A stretch of DNA of 64,000 bases from Hybos culiciformis (lineage: Eukaryota; Arthropoda; Insecta; Diptera; Hybotidae), in NCBI GenBank assembly GCA_964007475.1, contig OZ023273.1, positions 146,355,308 to 146,419,307 on the forward strand, read 5' to 3'. A program made the translations under genes and the position numbers. Below, piece after piece: positions 38,083 through 49,145 of this stretch; within the stretch, counting starts at the first letter, position 1, and each line of letters starts with the position of its first letter. The notes under the pieces were generated by a model, which ran no database searches, was not told the origin of the DNA, and worked only from the letters and a program-made list of their open reading frames with translations.

Positions 38083-39447
38083 GGGTGAGTGCCACTTGTA
38101 CAATTACCAGTTGTACAATTTTTCAATTTGTATGGAGAAAAAAATTGTACAACTGGTATTTTTTCTCTGTACAACTGGTAAAAAATAATCCAGTTGCACA
38201 ATTGACCAGTTGTACAATTTACCAGTTGTACAATCGATTTATCCAATTGTACCACTTGTACAATTCAGTTTTCACCACTTGTACATTTTAGACCAGTTGT
38301 ACAATCCTTTTTTTGTCAAATTAACCACTTGTACAATGTTGGACCAGGTGTTCAATATTTATTTTTATAAAATTAACCACTTGTACAATTTTTGACCAGT
38401 TGTACAATTTATCTTTTATCAAATTAACCACTTGTACAATTTATAACCAGTTGTACAATCTCTATGTTAAAGTTATAACCGTGAAAAAATAAGCAAAATG
38501 TATGGAAAAGCTGTTGCGCATAATGGGTGCCGCTACCGCATCCCATTCGCTTCGCCGCAAAAAAAGTCCTAGCGACCTTATTTCACTTTGAAAAAAAAAA
38601 TAAAATTTCGGAGGGCTAATTCCATTTTTATAAATGAAATAAGGCCGCGGAGGGCTGGCGGTTGATCAGTGGGATTTGCGGCGCCGTCCGCTCGCCGCCC
38701 TGCTGGCCCCTGCCCTGTGTGTTTTCCACACAAGATTACACGGCCTTATTTCATTTATAAAAATGAAATTAGACCTCCGATCTTGTGAGGTGAGCACAAA
38801 GGGCAGGGGGCAGCAGGGCGGCGGGCGGGCGGTTGGTCAGTGGGATTTGCGGCGCCAGCCCACTGACCAACCGCCCGCCCGCCCGCCGCCCTGCTGCCCC
38901 CTGCCCGGTGTGCTCACCTTACAAGATTACGCGGCCTTATTTCATTTATAAAAATGAAATTAGACCTCCGATAAACTTTTTTTTTGGTCACGGTCTTATT
39001 TCACTTTTAAAAATAAAATAAGGCCGCGAGGATTTTTGTTTATGACATTCGCGGTTTAATTATGACATTCGCGGTTATGTCATGTAGCCGTTAATTCTAT
39101 AAAATATAGATTGTACAAGTGGTCAAAAATTGTACAAGTGGTAAATTACAAAAAAAAAAAAAGATTGTACAACTGGTCAAAAAATGTACAAGTGGTTAAT
39201 TCGAAAAAATCGAGATTGTACAACTGGTCTAAAATGTACAACTGGATTGTACAACTGGCACTAGTCTGTACAAATGGTTCTTCTCTGTACAAGTGGTCAA
39301 TTGTACAAGTGGAATCTTTTTACCACTTGTACAATCCAAAAAAACCACATGTACAATTAAATTTTAAATTGTACAAGTGGTATTTTGGATTGTACAACTG
39401 GTACAAAAAAATTGTACAACTGGTAATTGTACAACTGACATGCATCC
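38083..39447 (+). mobile_element. TTGTACAASTGG-array element, long copy (E)
   Basis: A perfect 8-bp target duplication, TGTTCTAG, lies at 38075-38082 and 39448-39455. The terminal inverted repeats run GGGTGAGTGCCACTTGTAC... and, from the other end, GGATGCATGTCAGTTGTAC..., and both continue into TTACCAGTTGTACAA. By eye, about 17 motif copies fill 38091-38460, mostly as CCASTTGTACAA, and about 16 fill 39113-39440, mostly in the opposite orientation TTGTACAASTGG. The middle holds a region shared with copy F plus a GC-rich insert (38577-39024). An 8-bp duplication fits hAT, P or Merlin. The GG start is reminiscent of Merlin, but the class is undecided. No transposase is present, and the open frames are translated motif repeats. 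Confidence 0.85.
38577..39024. repeat. GC-rich palindromic insert inside element E
   Basis: This insert is absent from copy F at the matching place. A hairpin with GC-rich arms at 38788-38844 and 38859-38919 surrounds the 14-nt loop ATTTGCGGCGCCAG. A 48-bp direct repeat (38734-38781 and 38925-38972) contains ATTTCATTTATAAAAATGAA. Inverted versions of the same block occur at about 38609-38646 and, in degenerate form, near 38990-39030. Its base composition is strikingly unlike the surrounding AT-rich DNA. The insert starts CCTTATTTCAC and ends AAATAAGG, so it may itself be a nested element. The long open frame at 38676-38951 comes from the palindrome. Confidence 0.75.
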
Positions 39448-39455
39448 TGTTCTAG

Positions 39456-40378
39456 TTTATATATCAAATTATATTAATGATTTATTTTTTATTTCCGTTT
39501 AGTTGTACGAAATGATTAGGAAAAAATTAATAAGATTTTAATTAATTAAAGTTTGATAGTAATCGAAGCTGTTCAATTCTCAATCATTTTATTTATTTTT
39601 TTTTTCCTATTTTTTTAGCAATCTAAATCCAAATCTTAATCCTAATTAATTTTTATTTGATAAGTGTCCACCTCCAATTAATTATATGATTGTCATGTAT
39701 ACATAATTCTATATATTACTTTATATTACTACTTATATACTCATATCATTATTATTGGGAAAAAGTTTTTTTTTTGTCAAAATTCAGAACATTTTGACAA
39801 GCTTTCTTAAACAAATGTATGAACCTTCTTCCTTATTGAAATTGGGTTGAAGGAAAAAAAAAAGTTTTTTAAATGATATAAGGATTATATATGTCAGATG
39901 GTTGGGAAAAAAGAAGAAAATCGCAACATCTGTTAGTTTTTCATTAAAAAATTTACGGTTAAAGAATTTTTTTTTAAATAAATTGTTTCATGAATGTCAT
40001 TTTGAAATATTATAAAATTTAATTTTGTACATTTATATATGTATGCACATGTGTAGTTATTTCTTTTAGTTGGAATCCTATTAATAACGCTAATTGTAAA
40101 ATTATTAAAATTTTTGGTGTTTTTAAAGAGCTTTTTACAAAAGTCTAAGTTTAATTTGTTTTGACGCGTCATGTGGTTGAACACCATATAATCATCGTTT
40201 AACACCGTTTAAAGATATAACAAACAGTTTATCAATTATAAAAATTAAAACGAATAATATTATTTGGTATTATTGTATAGCTTTTATTTTAATGAACAAA
40301 TAAATATTGTTTTGGGAAATGCTTAGGCCTTTAGGGTATTTCGAGTTTTTTGATTTTTCTATATTAAACAAAAAACAA
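39456..40378. other. AT-rich non-coding stretch
   Basis: I see nothing here beyond homopolymer runs and short AT-driven frames. Confidence 0.55.
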
Positions 40379-40381
40379 TAA

Positions 40382-40914
40382 AGCCCGGGTGTCGTTAAAA
40401 CAGAATTTAGCAACAGAACAGAATCAGCGACAGAAAAATTTATTCTGCTACTGAAATTCTGATCAAAATCTCATGAGGTTGCTGCCTTTAAAACAGAAAC
40501 AGAAACAGAATCAGAATCAGGATCAGGATCAGAACTTTGAAATTTGTGCTCGAAAATACTCGGTACTTGTTGTCATTGAACGATTTACTTTCCATTACGA
40601 TTTGAAAAATTATGGAAAATTACAGGGCCGACGATATAGTTGAAATAAATCGCGCAATTGCGATTTTCAATTCGTCCTCAATGAATTTAATTTTTTTTCC
40701 CATTTTCCGACAAAGGCAAAAAAAAATTAAATTAAATTCAATTGACATTCTGGCAACAGAAACAGAAAATAACCTCGTTTGAGGTTATTCAAATTCAATG
40801 GACAGAATGAATTTTTCTGTCGCTAAATTCTGTTGTAAAATTCTGTCGCAGAATAAATTCTGTCAAATGTATTCTGTTTCTGTTGCTAAATTCTGTTTTA
40901 ACGACATCGCGGCT
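40382..40914. mobile_element. Harbinger-like MITE with TAA duplication
   Basis: Long terminal inverted repeats begin AGCCCGGGTGTCGTT (left) and AGCCGCGATGTCGTT (right, other strand), and both continue AAAACAGAATTTAGCAACAG. The flanking TAA at 40379-40381 and 40915-40917 gives a 3-bp duplication, as in PIF/Harbinger elements. Both halves repeat an ACAGAATTT/ACAGAAAC-type motif in opposite orientation. The left half carries a run of CAGAAACAGAATCAGGATCAG type, and a small palindrome, ATAACCTCGTTTGAGGTTAT, lies at about 40771-40790. There is no transposase frame in the 533 bp. Confidence 0.75.
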
Positions 40915-40917
40915 TAA

Positions 40918-42111
40918 CCGAAATTTTAATTTAAGTTTTGATATTTCTGTAGTACTGTTTTCGAACATTTTTTAATAAATTTTTATACATGAGCAGAATT
41001 TTTAGTTTATTGGTAAATATTATATACTATATATAATATATATATATCGTATTATCTATGATATGATGATCTGTATGATTGTACCAATGCTTGGTAATTG
41101 ATACTGGAAGTGAACCTTTTTACTAAAGATAAAACTTATCGCAGAAAATATTAACCTATAAAACTACAATAACTTGTAGTACCTACATATAAATTGTATA
41201 CAGACATTCAAATATCACATTATTTTTAATATAAAAATATAGAATTTTATGTTATCGTATACATATAAACTTTTATAGCCAACACAGTTAAAAGAAAAAA
41301 AAATCATAAAAAAATTTTCATCAACCATATTTTTTCTACATAACGAAATAAAAAATATTGAAAAGACTAAAACTAGAACGTTTATATTATGATGTTCATT
41401 ATAAATAGGAGTTTTTATATGCCTTAAGAAACTATTTTTGAAAAGGGTATAAATTTAGATACAAAAAAAAAATTATATTTTCTTTGATTTTCATTGAACT
41501 GTAAAATGTGTGCTTTTTTTTTTTTTTTTTTTTGTATAATTCTTTTTCCATCCATATTGAGGTTTTTTATGAATTAATTATGAAAAACTTGTATATAATA
41601 AAATTCAATATTCGAATATAAAAGGATTTAAATTGGTACATGTGCGACATATGGTACATGTGCGTTTTGTGCTAAATTTTTCAAAGTTATTATTAACTTT
41701 AATTTTTTTTTTTTTTTTTTTTCAAATATCAATTTTTTTATTCTAGGAAGATTGAGCGTTACTCTCTTGGATGGTGATGAAAAGCAGAGGGTATATGGGA
41801 CTTTTCCCAAAAAAAAAAAAATTTCCCAAAAAATAATTCACGAAAATAATATTCCTTGAAAAATAATTTCCAGAAAAATAATTCGCATAAAAGCAAACTC
41901 ATATAATGATCAAAGAATATTTTGTGATAATCATATAGCAATTACTTTCAGAAAAGATTTTTTGATACTATAGTCCGGGATTCCAACCTATGGGATTTAA
42001 AATACCTGAGGTTTTTAAAACCTGAGATTTTGAATTCGGAATTTTGAAATTGGAATTCAAGATTACGGGATCAAATATCGAATCCACTTGTGATTGAAAT
42101 AATAGTCAATG
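40918..42111. other. AT-rich stretch with short degenerate repeats
   Basis: No gene is supported. GGTACATGTGCG occurs twice at about 41636-41665. A degenerate AAAATAATTCCC-like repeat runs through 41811-41885. Blocks such as GGGATTCCAACCTATGGGATT and a CCTGAGGTTTTTAAAACCTGAG segment lie at about 41971-42035 and look like element debris. Confidence 0.5.
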
Positions 42112-42378
42112 ATAATTCTGTGGCAAAACGGAATAACAGCATAAGTCCAAAAAAGTTGTTTTTCAGGAAAGCAATTTAAAGTAATATTTCCATCTGTAAA
42201 ATGATCTAAAAAAGAAATTATGCTGTTATGTAATAAGGAATATTTCAGTTAATAATTGAGCGATTATTCCAAAAATTGACAGAATAGAAATAAGAACACG
42301 TAGATAAGGATGGCATTAATAACTCGATTTCGACATAACTCGACATATGCTCTTATTCCTTATTGCCACAGAATTTAA
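42112..42378. mobile_element. Small TIR element (MITE), class unknown
   Basis: The terminal inverted repeats share AATTCTGTGGCAA followed by a GGAATAA(C/G)AGC block at both ends (left 42114-42140, right about 42349-42375 on the other strand). An inner inverted pair, TAACAGCATAA at 42134 and TTATGCTGTTA at about 42218, adds a second fold. The flanking duplication is not clear; TA is possible if one base was gained or lost. No coding capacity is seen. Confidence 0.6.
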
Positions 42379-44636
42379 CTTCATCGTGCAGTGAAAAAAC
42401 TTTTTTTTTTAAAAGTATTATAAATTATTTGTTGTTGAAAAAACATTATTGATTTGCAAAAGGTATGTCACGTTCTGAATGAATATATATTATGTATAAC
42501 TCTTCTTGTTTTTTTTTTTGTAACATATCCAGCCACATCGGTAAATATTACTCTTTGAAATTTATTTTGTTTTTTTTTTTTTTTTTTGGTAAATAAAGTT
42601 AAATTTATAATGGTTTATATATGTACATGCAATGTCATTTTTGTTTTGAAAGCTCTTTTGTAATATCATTTTGATACAGGTTAGACATTCCTTTTCATTC
42701 CTATCGTTCTGTAAATTGTTTTTTTTTTATTCCAAAACAACAAAAAAAAAAAAACTTATTAAAATTCCTTTCGTATAACTACATATACAGATTTTTTTTT
42801 GTCGTACTGATGGTTTGTTTTTGAATATACATAAAAAAAAAAAATATGTTGGTTTCAAATGGTTAACCACCTGTTAATAATTAATAAATTTTAAAAAGGT
42901 TTATTCCAACTGGATTGATATCTACAAAGCATAGAAAATTCTATGTTGTATGTTTTTTTTTTTTCTATTTTCAATTTTTTTTTTTTTTCTACTAATTTTC
43001 TTCCATTAACTTTTTATACCAAATTTAGCTATGACATCAATTTAATGAAAGGTAAACAAAAAATAAAACAAAAATAAAAATTGTTATGATGTCAATATTA
43101 AATATTACGTTTTAATAAATAGAATTTATTGTTACTATCTATCCTTAATGATCCTTTATTTTTTTTTTCTTGTAAGAACTATTTTAATATAATTAATAGT
43201 TAATGTTTATGTTGTGTACGTTGGACGTACTCGTGCTTAAGATGATGTATATATATATTTTTTGTGCTGTGTTTAAAATCATAATTTTGCGATAAGAATT
43301 TTTTTTTTAATTTTATATTTACGAATCTTAATACAGCGTAACAGCTTTTATTTCGATTAGTCGAAGACTGTTTTAATTTGACTTCGCCGTGCTCATCAAT
43401 CATGCCAAAAAATTGTATCATTTGTAATTGATTCATGATTTTTTTTTTACAGAAGAAAGCTGTTTCTGTTATACCAAGAAAGTGTTATTGACATATTACC
43501 AAATGAGGCAATTGGTTGATTGTTTACTTAGGCTTATATTTAAAGCTTGGATTGAGGATGACAGAAATGATTTTCACTAAAGTTTCAAAGCCTTTCTTTC
43601 TGAATATACATATTTATATTTGATTAATTAAAAAAATATAAAAAATATAATTTTTTTTAAGTGTAAAAACCAATAATCAATTCTATATAATATTAATAGC
43701 TTTGCATTTAGATTTTAACCGCGTAAACGTATTTTTTTTAATGTAAATTAGATTTTATTTAAATTAAAGGTACGCATATACCTACAACTTTTAAGGTTTG
43801 AAAATTTTTTAATCTCTACAAATATTTACATGTAGTTTTATTGTAAAACATATATATAATTAAAAATAATTTATGCACATTTTTATCATGTTTTATTTTT
43901 ATTTTTATTTATTTTTTTTCGCATAAAAATAGCTCATTTTGATTGAATGGTGAACCATACAGTAAGATTATATTCACAAAAATAAAATAAAATAAAAAAT
44001 GGAAAAGTTTATTTTGATTTATTTTTAACACTGAATTAATTCATTGTTCAATGATTTGTTAAAATTGCGATTAAAATATTCATTAGTTATAAATTCTGAC
44101 GATATTTATATAAAAAAATATATGTATATACATGTATATTTTTAAGACAGGATGTGTGCCAGGCAACATAATTCAATTTTTATGATTTTAAAAGAATGGT
44201 TGTTTTTCATTATTGGTTATTACTTGATTTAATCTTTTTCTACGGGGCCCTTTGAGCAGAACTTCGACATCTACAAACAAAATTGATCCGTATAGAGATA
44301 GTGGACCATAGCAGCAGGAAAAATACAGAAAAATTGAACCGCAACTAGAGTGTTGTTAATCATTATCTAACTTATAAAAAAATTATGGAAACAATTACTA
44401 ATGACGACTGTCATATGATTCAAAAAATGCGTTCATTACACTTACATATAGAAAGTGGGATCAATTTAGCTTAAAAAATTAAAGAAATCAGTAAAGAAAA
44501 AAAAAATTTCAATATAAAAATAAAACATCTAAAGATTCATCGAAAATTGAATAAAAAAAAAAATATTATTAATAATTCTATTTTAAGAATTATTATCTTT
44601 TTTGTTAAAAAATTTACTCCTCAAATTGGAACAGAC
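42379..44636. other. AT-rich non-coding stretch
   Basis: Mostly AT-rich with many homopolymer runs. One patch of balanced composition at about 43323-43436 is listed as a weak exon candidate on the minus strand. Nothing else is seen. Confidence 0.5.
43323..43436 (-). CDS. Weak candidate exon, unknown protein
   Basis: On the minus strand an ATG at 43436 opens a frame whose first 38 codons are far less AT-driven than the surroundings (it includes MIDEHGEVKLKQSSTNRNKS). A GT (GTAAAT) follows directly at 43321-43322 and could be a weak splice donor; beyond it the frame turns Lys/Ile-rich. I do not recognise the peptide. It could be a first coding exon or a chance pocket in a remnant. The support is compositional only. 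Confidence 0.18.
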
Positions 44637-44644
44637 CACATCAA

Positions 44645-45565
44645 GGGAGTGCCACTTGTACAATTACCAGTTGTACAATTTTTCAATTTGTATGGAGAAA
44701 AAATGTACAACTGGTATTTTTCTCTGTACATGTGGTAAAAAATAGTCCAGTTGTACAATTGACCCGTTGTACAATTGATTTATCCAATTGTACAGACAAA
44801 TTTATCACTTGTACAATCCAGTTTTCACCACTTGTATATTTTAGAACAATTGTACAATCCCTTTTTTCTCAAATTAACCACTTGTACAATGTTGGACCAG
44901 GTGTACAAAATATGTTTTTTGAAAATAACCACTTGTACAATTTCAATCTCTATGGTTAAGTTATAACCGCGAAAAACTAAGCAAAATGTATGGAAAAGCT
45001 GTTGTACATAATGGGTGACCACTACCGCGTGCCATCCGCTTCGAGCAAGCGCGCCAAAAAAAAAAAAAAGTGCCCTAGTGCTTTTCCAAATTAAATAGCT
45101 CAAATCGGGTGAAAAAGAAAGTTATAACAGCGAAATGATAAAATATAATTTTTGAATATGACATTTGCGGTTTTATTATGACATTCGCGGTTATGTCATG
45201 TAGCCTATAAAATATAGATTGTACAAGTGATCAAAAATTGTACAAGTGGTAAATTACAAAAAAAAAAGATTGTACAACTGGTCAAAAATTGTACAAGTGG
45301 TTTATTCGAAAAAATCAAGATTGTACAACTGGTCTAAAATGTACAACTGGATTGTACAACTTGCACTAGTCTGTACAAATGGTTCTTGTCTGTACAAGTG
45401 ATCAATTGTACAAGTGGAATCTATTTACCACTTGTACAATCCAAAAAACCAGATGTACAATTAAATTTTAAATTGTACAAGTGGTATTTTGGATTGTTTT
45501 TTGACAGTTTTACAACTGGACCAAAAAAATTGTACAACTGGTAATTGTACAACTGACATGCATCC
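44645..45565 (+). mobile_element. TTGTACAASTGG-array element, short copy (F)
   Basis: This is the same family and orientation as element E. The flanking 8-mers are CACATCAA (44637-44644) and GACATCAA (45566-45573), an 8-bp duplication with one mismatch. Both ends match the E termini, except that two bases are missing at the left (GGGAGTGCC). By eye, about 13 motif copies lie on the left, mostly CCASTTGTACAA, and about 16 on the right, mostly TTGTACAASTGG. The middle shares with E the block AAGCAAAATGTATGGAAAAG and the repeated ATGACATTCGCGG, but lacks the GC-rich insert. At 921 bp it is probably closer to the basic form. No transposase. Confidence 0.85.
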
Positions 45566-45573
45566 GACATCAA

Positions 45574-48170
45574 CATGCCTCAATAAAATTATATGAACGA
45601 TGCAACCCTAACTATATAATACAACATATTAACTATTCAGATTCAATTTTCTCATGTACAAATATTTTTTATAGAATTACAATCTGGATTTTGCCAGTCC
45701 GATAAAAATTTCAGGGTTGAATTAAAAAAATTTATAAAAATAAATGAAAGCCTCTTTATGTATTAAACGTAACTTATAAAAAACGAGTAAACCAATAATG
45801 AACCTATTTTGACTATGGATGAACCAATTTTGACCGTAGATGGTGTAAGGGTGTTTTCTCATGAAATTTGTTCGTTTGGAGTAAATTCTAATAAAAACTG
45901 GGCCTTTATTGTATTTTCGAAATGCATTAATCTTAAAACTTTCAAGCAGCTTTCGTACTGAAAATAAAATATATTCATTTTGCTATAAAAGAAATTTTTA
46001 TTGAAACTATCTTTTTTCCTATTCTTTTGTTGTTAAAATACTTTTCTTTACATTTTTATTATTTCCGATTTTGATGTAAATTCTTTTGATCGGAAACTTT
46101 ATTGTATATTGTGTTTTTTTTTATATCTATTTTAATGAAACCTCTTGATTTTAGTTGTTACAAAAAAAAACGAAACAAAATAAACTAAAATTGCATAAAT
46201 TTTTTGGTAACGAAAAAGTTTTACCAAAAATAAAAATTAAAAAAAAAATTTATACAAAAATTGTTACAAAATAAGATAAAAAAAAAACATGGCACAATTT
46301 TATATTTTAAGAACATTAAAATACAATAAATTTTAGCTTATAAGTATCAAAAGGCAAAAAAAAAACCTTCAGGAATTTTGGAGACGATAATTTTCCTAAT
46401 TTTCAAGGATATTTCTATTTGGGACTCCAAAATTGATTTGTAATAAATAACAATTTTGATAAATTTAGAAATGTAACAATAAAAAAATAACAATAAAAAA
46501 ATCCCAGTTATTTGTTCAAAAGAAGTTAAAGATGACGATGTTAATGTGTTTAACTTTGACGACTAAAAAATTAAAAATAATTTCGAAGATAAACTCAAAG
46601 GAGCTTATGAACGCAAAAAATTGAACATGTATTAAGTTGAGTCACTGTTATGAGCTCGCGCCGACTACGCGCGTGATTTACGTTGAGAGTCTCATATCCG
46701 GTCATCAAAGAAACAAAAGGCATTTTTAACTCCCTCAATCCGAACAATATACATATTATAAATGAAAGTAAAATTTCTTATATAATAATCTGTGAAACTT
46801 AAGCTTGAAGTCTCAAATTTCAAATTTATAATTGATCAAATATAGTCTAATACAATTATAGAAAATGTTGAAGAAATATGATTTTTTAACTCAGTTCAAT
46901 GGTCTTATTTTATTATTAAATAAATGCAATACGATAGAATTTTCAAGTTTTAAAATTTGAAATAATCAATTTCCTTGAAAACACACTTGTTATTCGAATC
47001 ATTATTTTCTAACAATCAAAAATACAGCGAAAATAATTTCGATAAGGCATATTGTCGCTAAAATATTTTCATTTTCTTTTTTTCATAAAAAACCTTTTTT
47101 TTTAATTTCCAATTTATTTCTAAATAAACTTTCTAATTCAGGACATAAACCCGTCAGGAATATTTTCTTAATATAGGTATATTGGATTTTATCTGAAACT
47201 GAAAAAAAACTTTCAATAATCTCTACAAAATTAAGTTTCCGAAAAGGGGAAAATAGCTCCACCTTTTTTTGTCCCCACTTATTTATGCATTTTTTTTTTA
47301 TCAACAACATAAATATTATAAAAAAGCTTATTTGGCTTTACGTCACATAAATTTTTATAATGAAAAGTTTAGTTAGAAGTGAAAAATTTGATGAAATGTA
47401 ATGCAGCGGACTAATGTCATACTCATATCAAAAAGTCGAAAAGATTTTATTGCTGTTAATCAGATTGATAATGTCGTATAATAATGATGAGCAAGTTTAT
47501 AAATGGAAGTTCTTAAAATTTTTTGTTTTAGAATAGCAATCTTGTTTAGCTCCAACCTTCTTAGCCAACAATTTTAGCAATATTCCTTTTCGTAAACTTA
47601 ATCAGAAAGGAACTCGAGCACTGTGTTCAATTATTTGAAATAAGCCAAAAATATCTTTCACTGAGTTCTAAATAAATATTCTTTTCAATCATAACTATAT
47701 TATTAATTAGGAACAAACTTGCATTTCTATAACTTATCGACACAAAAATATGTTTCAATGAGCTTGCTTTAAATTCGAAATTATTATTTTGCAATAGTCT
47801 GTAACTTTACATATTACATGTTGTGATTTATTAATATAGCTTTACATAAAAGTCAACAATCCCAAATCGCTTGTAACCGAACAAATTTAGAATTATTGGA
47901 AATTCTTTTTTTTTCTTCATTTTTGGTTACTATACAAATAAAAATAGTGAATATCAAAATATTAGTTTATTTTCAGGACATAAATGTTTTGATTTTTATT
48001 CCTGTGAGAATTCTAGTTATGGGACTTATTTGTTATGAATAATTGCTAATATTATTGTTAGGAATATAAAAAATATTTATTTACTGAAGGAAATGATCTG
48101 AAATGATCTGAGAAAAAAAATACTATTTTATTTAATAGGATTTTCAATTTACGTATTTTTTTTCCAATTA
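45574..48170. other. AT-rich non-coding stretch
   Basis: No gene is supported. Two imperfect tandem units around ATGAACCTATTTTGACTATG lie at about 45799-45845. A small GC-richer patch at 46650-46715 (GAGCTCGCGCCGACTACGCG) has no clear structure. Confidence 0.5.
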
Positions 48171-48619
48171 TAGACCCAGAAAAAAAATGCTAGTTAAATT
48201 AACAATTTTTAACTGTTAAACAAAAATTGTTGATGTTAAAGACAAATTTTTTAAATTAAACTAATAAGTATTTGATCTAAGTAAAGATGCTTCTTATTTT
48301 AACATTTGATTTTGTTATTTTAAAATGTTTCAAACAGTTATTTAGTAAAAGCTGAAAATTGTGATTTTAACAACATTAATTGTTATTTTAAATATGTTTC
48401 TTTCGAAAGAAATAAAATTTTACTATTCTCTCTTTTAAATTAAAAACTCTTCTGTTATTATAACAATTACACATTCAATTGTTGATATGACAATAAAAGC
48501 TTTTGAAATAATGTTTTTGTTGCTATTTAAAAATGGTACATATAACGATAAAAATTGTCAAAGTAAATACGGCATTGTTAAAAAAAAGTTTTGGTTGATT
48601 TAAAAAGCTACACTTTTAA

Positions 48620-48712
48620 AATAAATATTTATCTTGTTAAATTAAAGAACTCCGCTCTTAACGAGACAAGTTAAGAGCGGAGTTCTTTAATTTAACAAGA
48701 TAAATATTTATT
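48620..48712. repeat. Perfect 43-bp palindrome with 7-nt loop
   Basis: Arm 48620-48662 and arm 48670-48712 are exact reverse complements by direct reading. The loop is GAGACAA. The arms contain GAACTCCGCTCTTAAC and its complement, and run outward into AATAAATATTTATCTTG. A perfect palindrome of this size is unstable over time, so it is probably young or recently homogenised. Confidence 0.9.
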
Positions 48713-48770
48713 ATGTTTATATTACCGAATTTATATTTTCTATTTAATACATTGTTGTATATTACTGACA

Positions 48771-48851
48771 TAGCTCAGTGGAAGACTCTACATCAAATTG
48801 AACACAGCGGTTAAGCAACGTCTCGTAGTGATAGTACTTAGATGGGTGACC
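48771..48851 (+). pseudogene. 5S-rRNA-like fragment with pol III internal-promoter boxes
   Basis: GTTAAGCAACGTC at 48810-48822, a 9-nt spacer, and TAGTACTTAGATGGGTGACC at 48832-48851 match the internal control region of eukaryotic 5S rRNA (box A, intermediate region, box C) in order and spacing. The 5S 5' part and the 3' end after GACC are missing. Upstream, TAGCTCAGTGG at 48771-48781 fits the tRNA A-box consensus, which suggests a hybrid head. An A-rich tract follows at once, as in a SINE. This reads as a 5S-derived SINE head or a retroposed 5S pseudogene, not a functional 5S gene. Confidence 0.7.
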
Positions 48852-48852
48852 A

Positions 48853-49145
48853 ATAAAAAAAAAATAAAAAAACAAAAAAAGACGAAAAAAGCAAAAAAAA
48901 AAACAAAAACAAACCAAGAAATTTAAAAAAAAAAACAAAAAAAAAATTTAAAAAAACAAAAAAAAAAACAAAAAAAAAAGAACCAAAAAAAACCAAAAAA
49001 AAAAACCAAAAAAAAAAACCAAAAAAAAAAACCAAAAACAAAAACCAAAAAAAAAACCAAAAAAAAAACAAAAAAAAGGCGAAAAAAAAACAAAAAAAGG
49101 CGAAAAAAAAACAAAAACAAACCAAAAAAATAAAAAAACCAAAAA
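48853..49145. repeat. A-rich low-complexity tract, AAACC(A)n type
   Basis: About 290 bp of A runs interrupted by C, CC or GGCG, such as AAAAACCAAAAAAAAAACC. It directly follows the 5S-like block and looks like an expanded tail. The minus-strand Phe-rich frames here are artefacts of the tract. Confidence 0.85.

Noticed and set aside
38676..38951. Open frames of 91 and 62 codons in the GC-rich insert
   Set aside because: They are translations of a GC-rich hairpin and its repeats; Pro/Arg-rich with no domain.
38085..39455. Open frames with repeated VQLYNW/TTCTIY-like words in the TTGTACAASTGG elements
   Set aside because: They simply translate the 12-nt motif in different frames, so they are not a repeat protein.
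48810..48851. Functional 5S rRNA gene
   Set aside because: The 5' part and the 3' closing stem are missing; only the internal promoter region remains.
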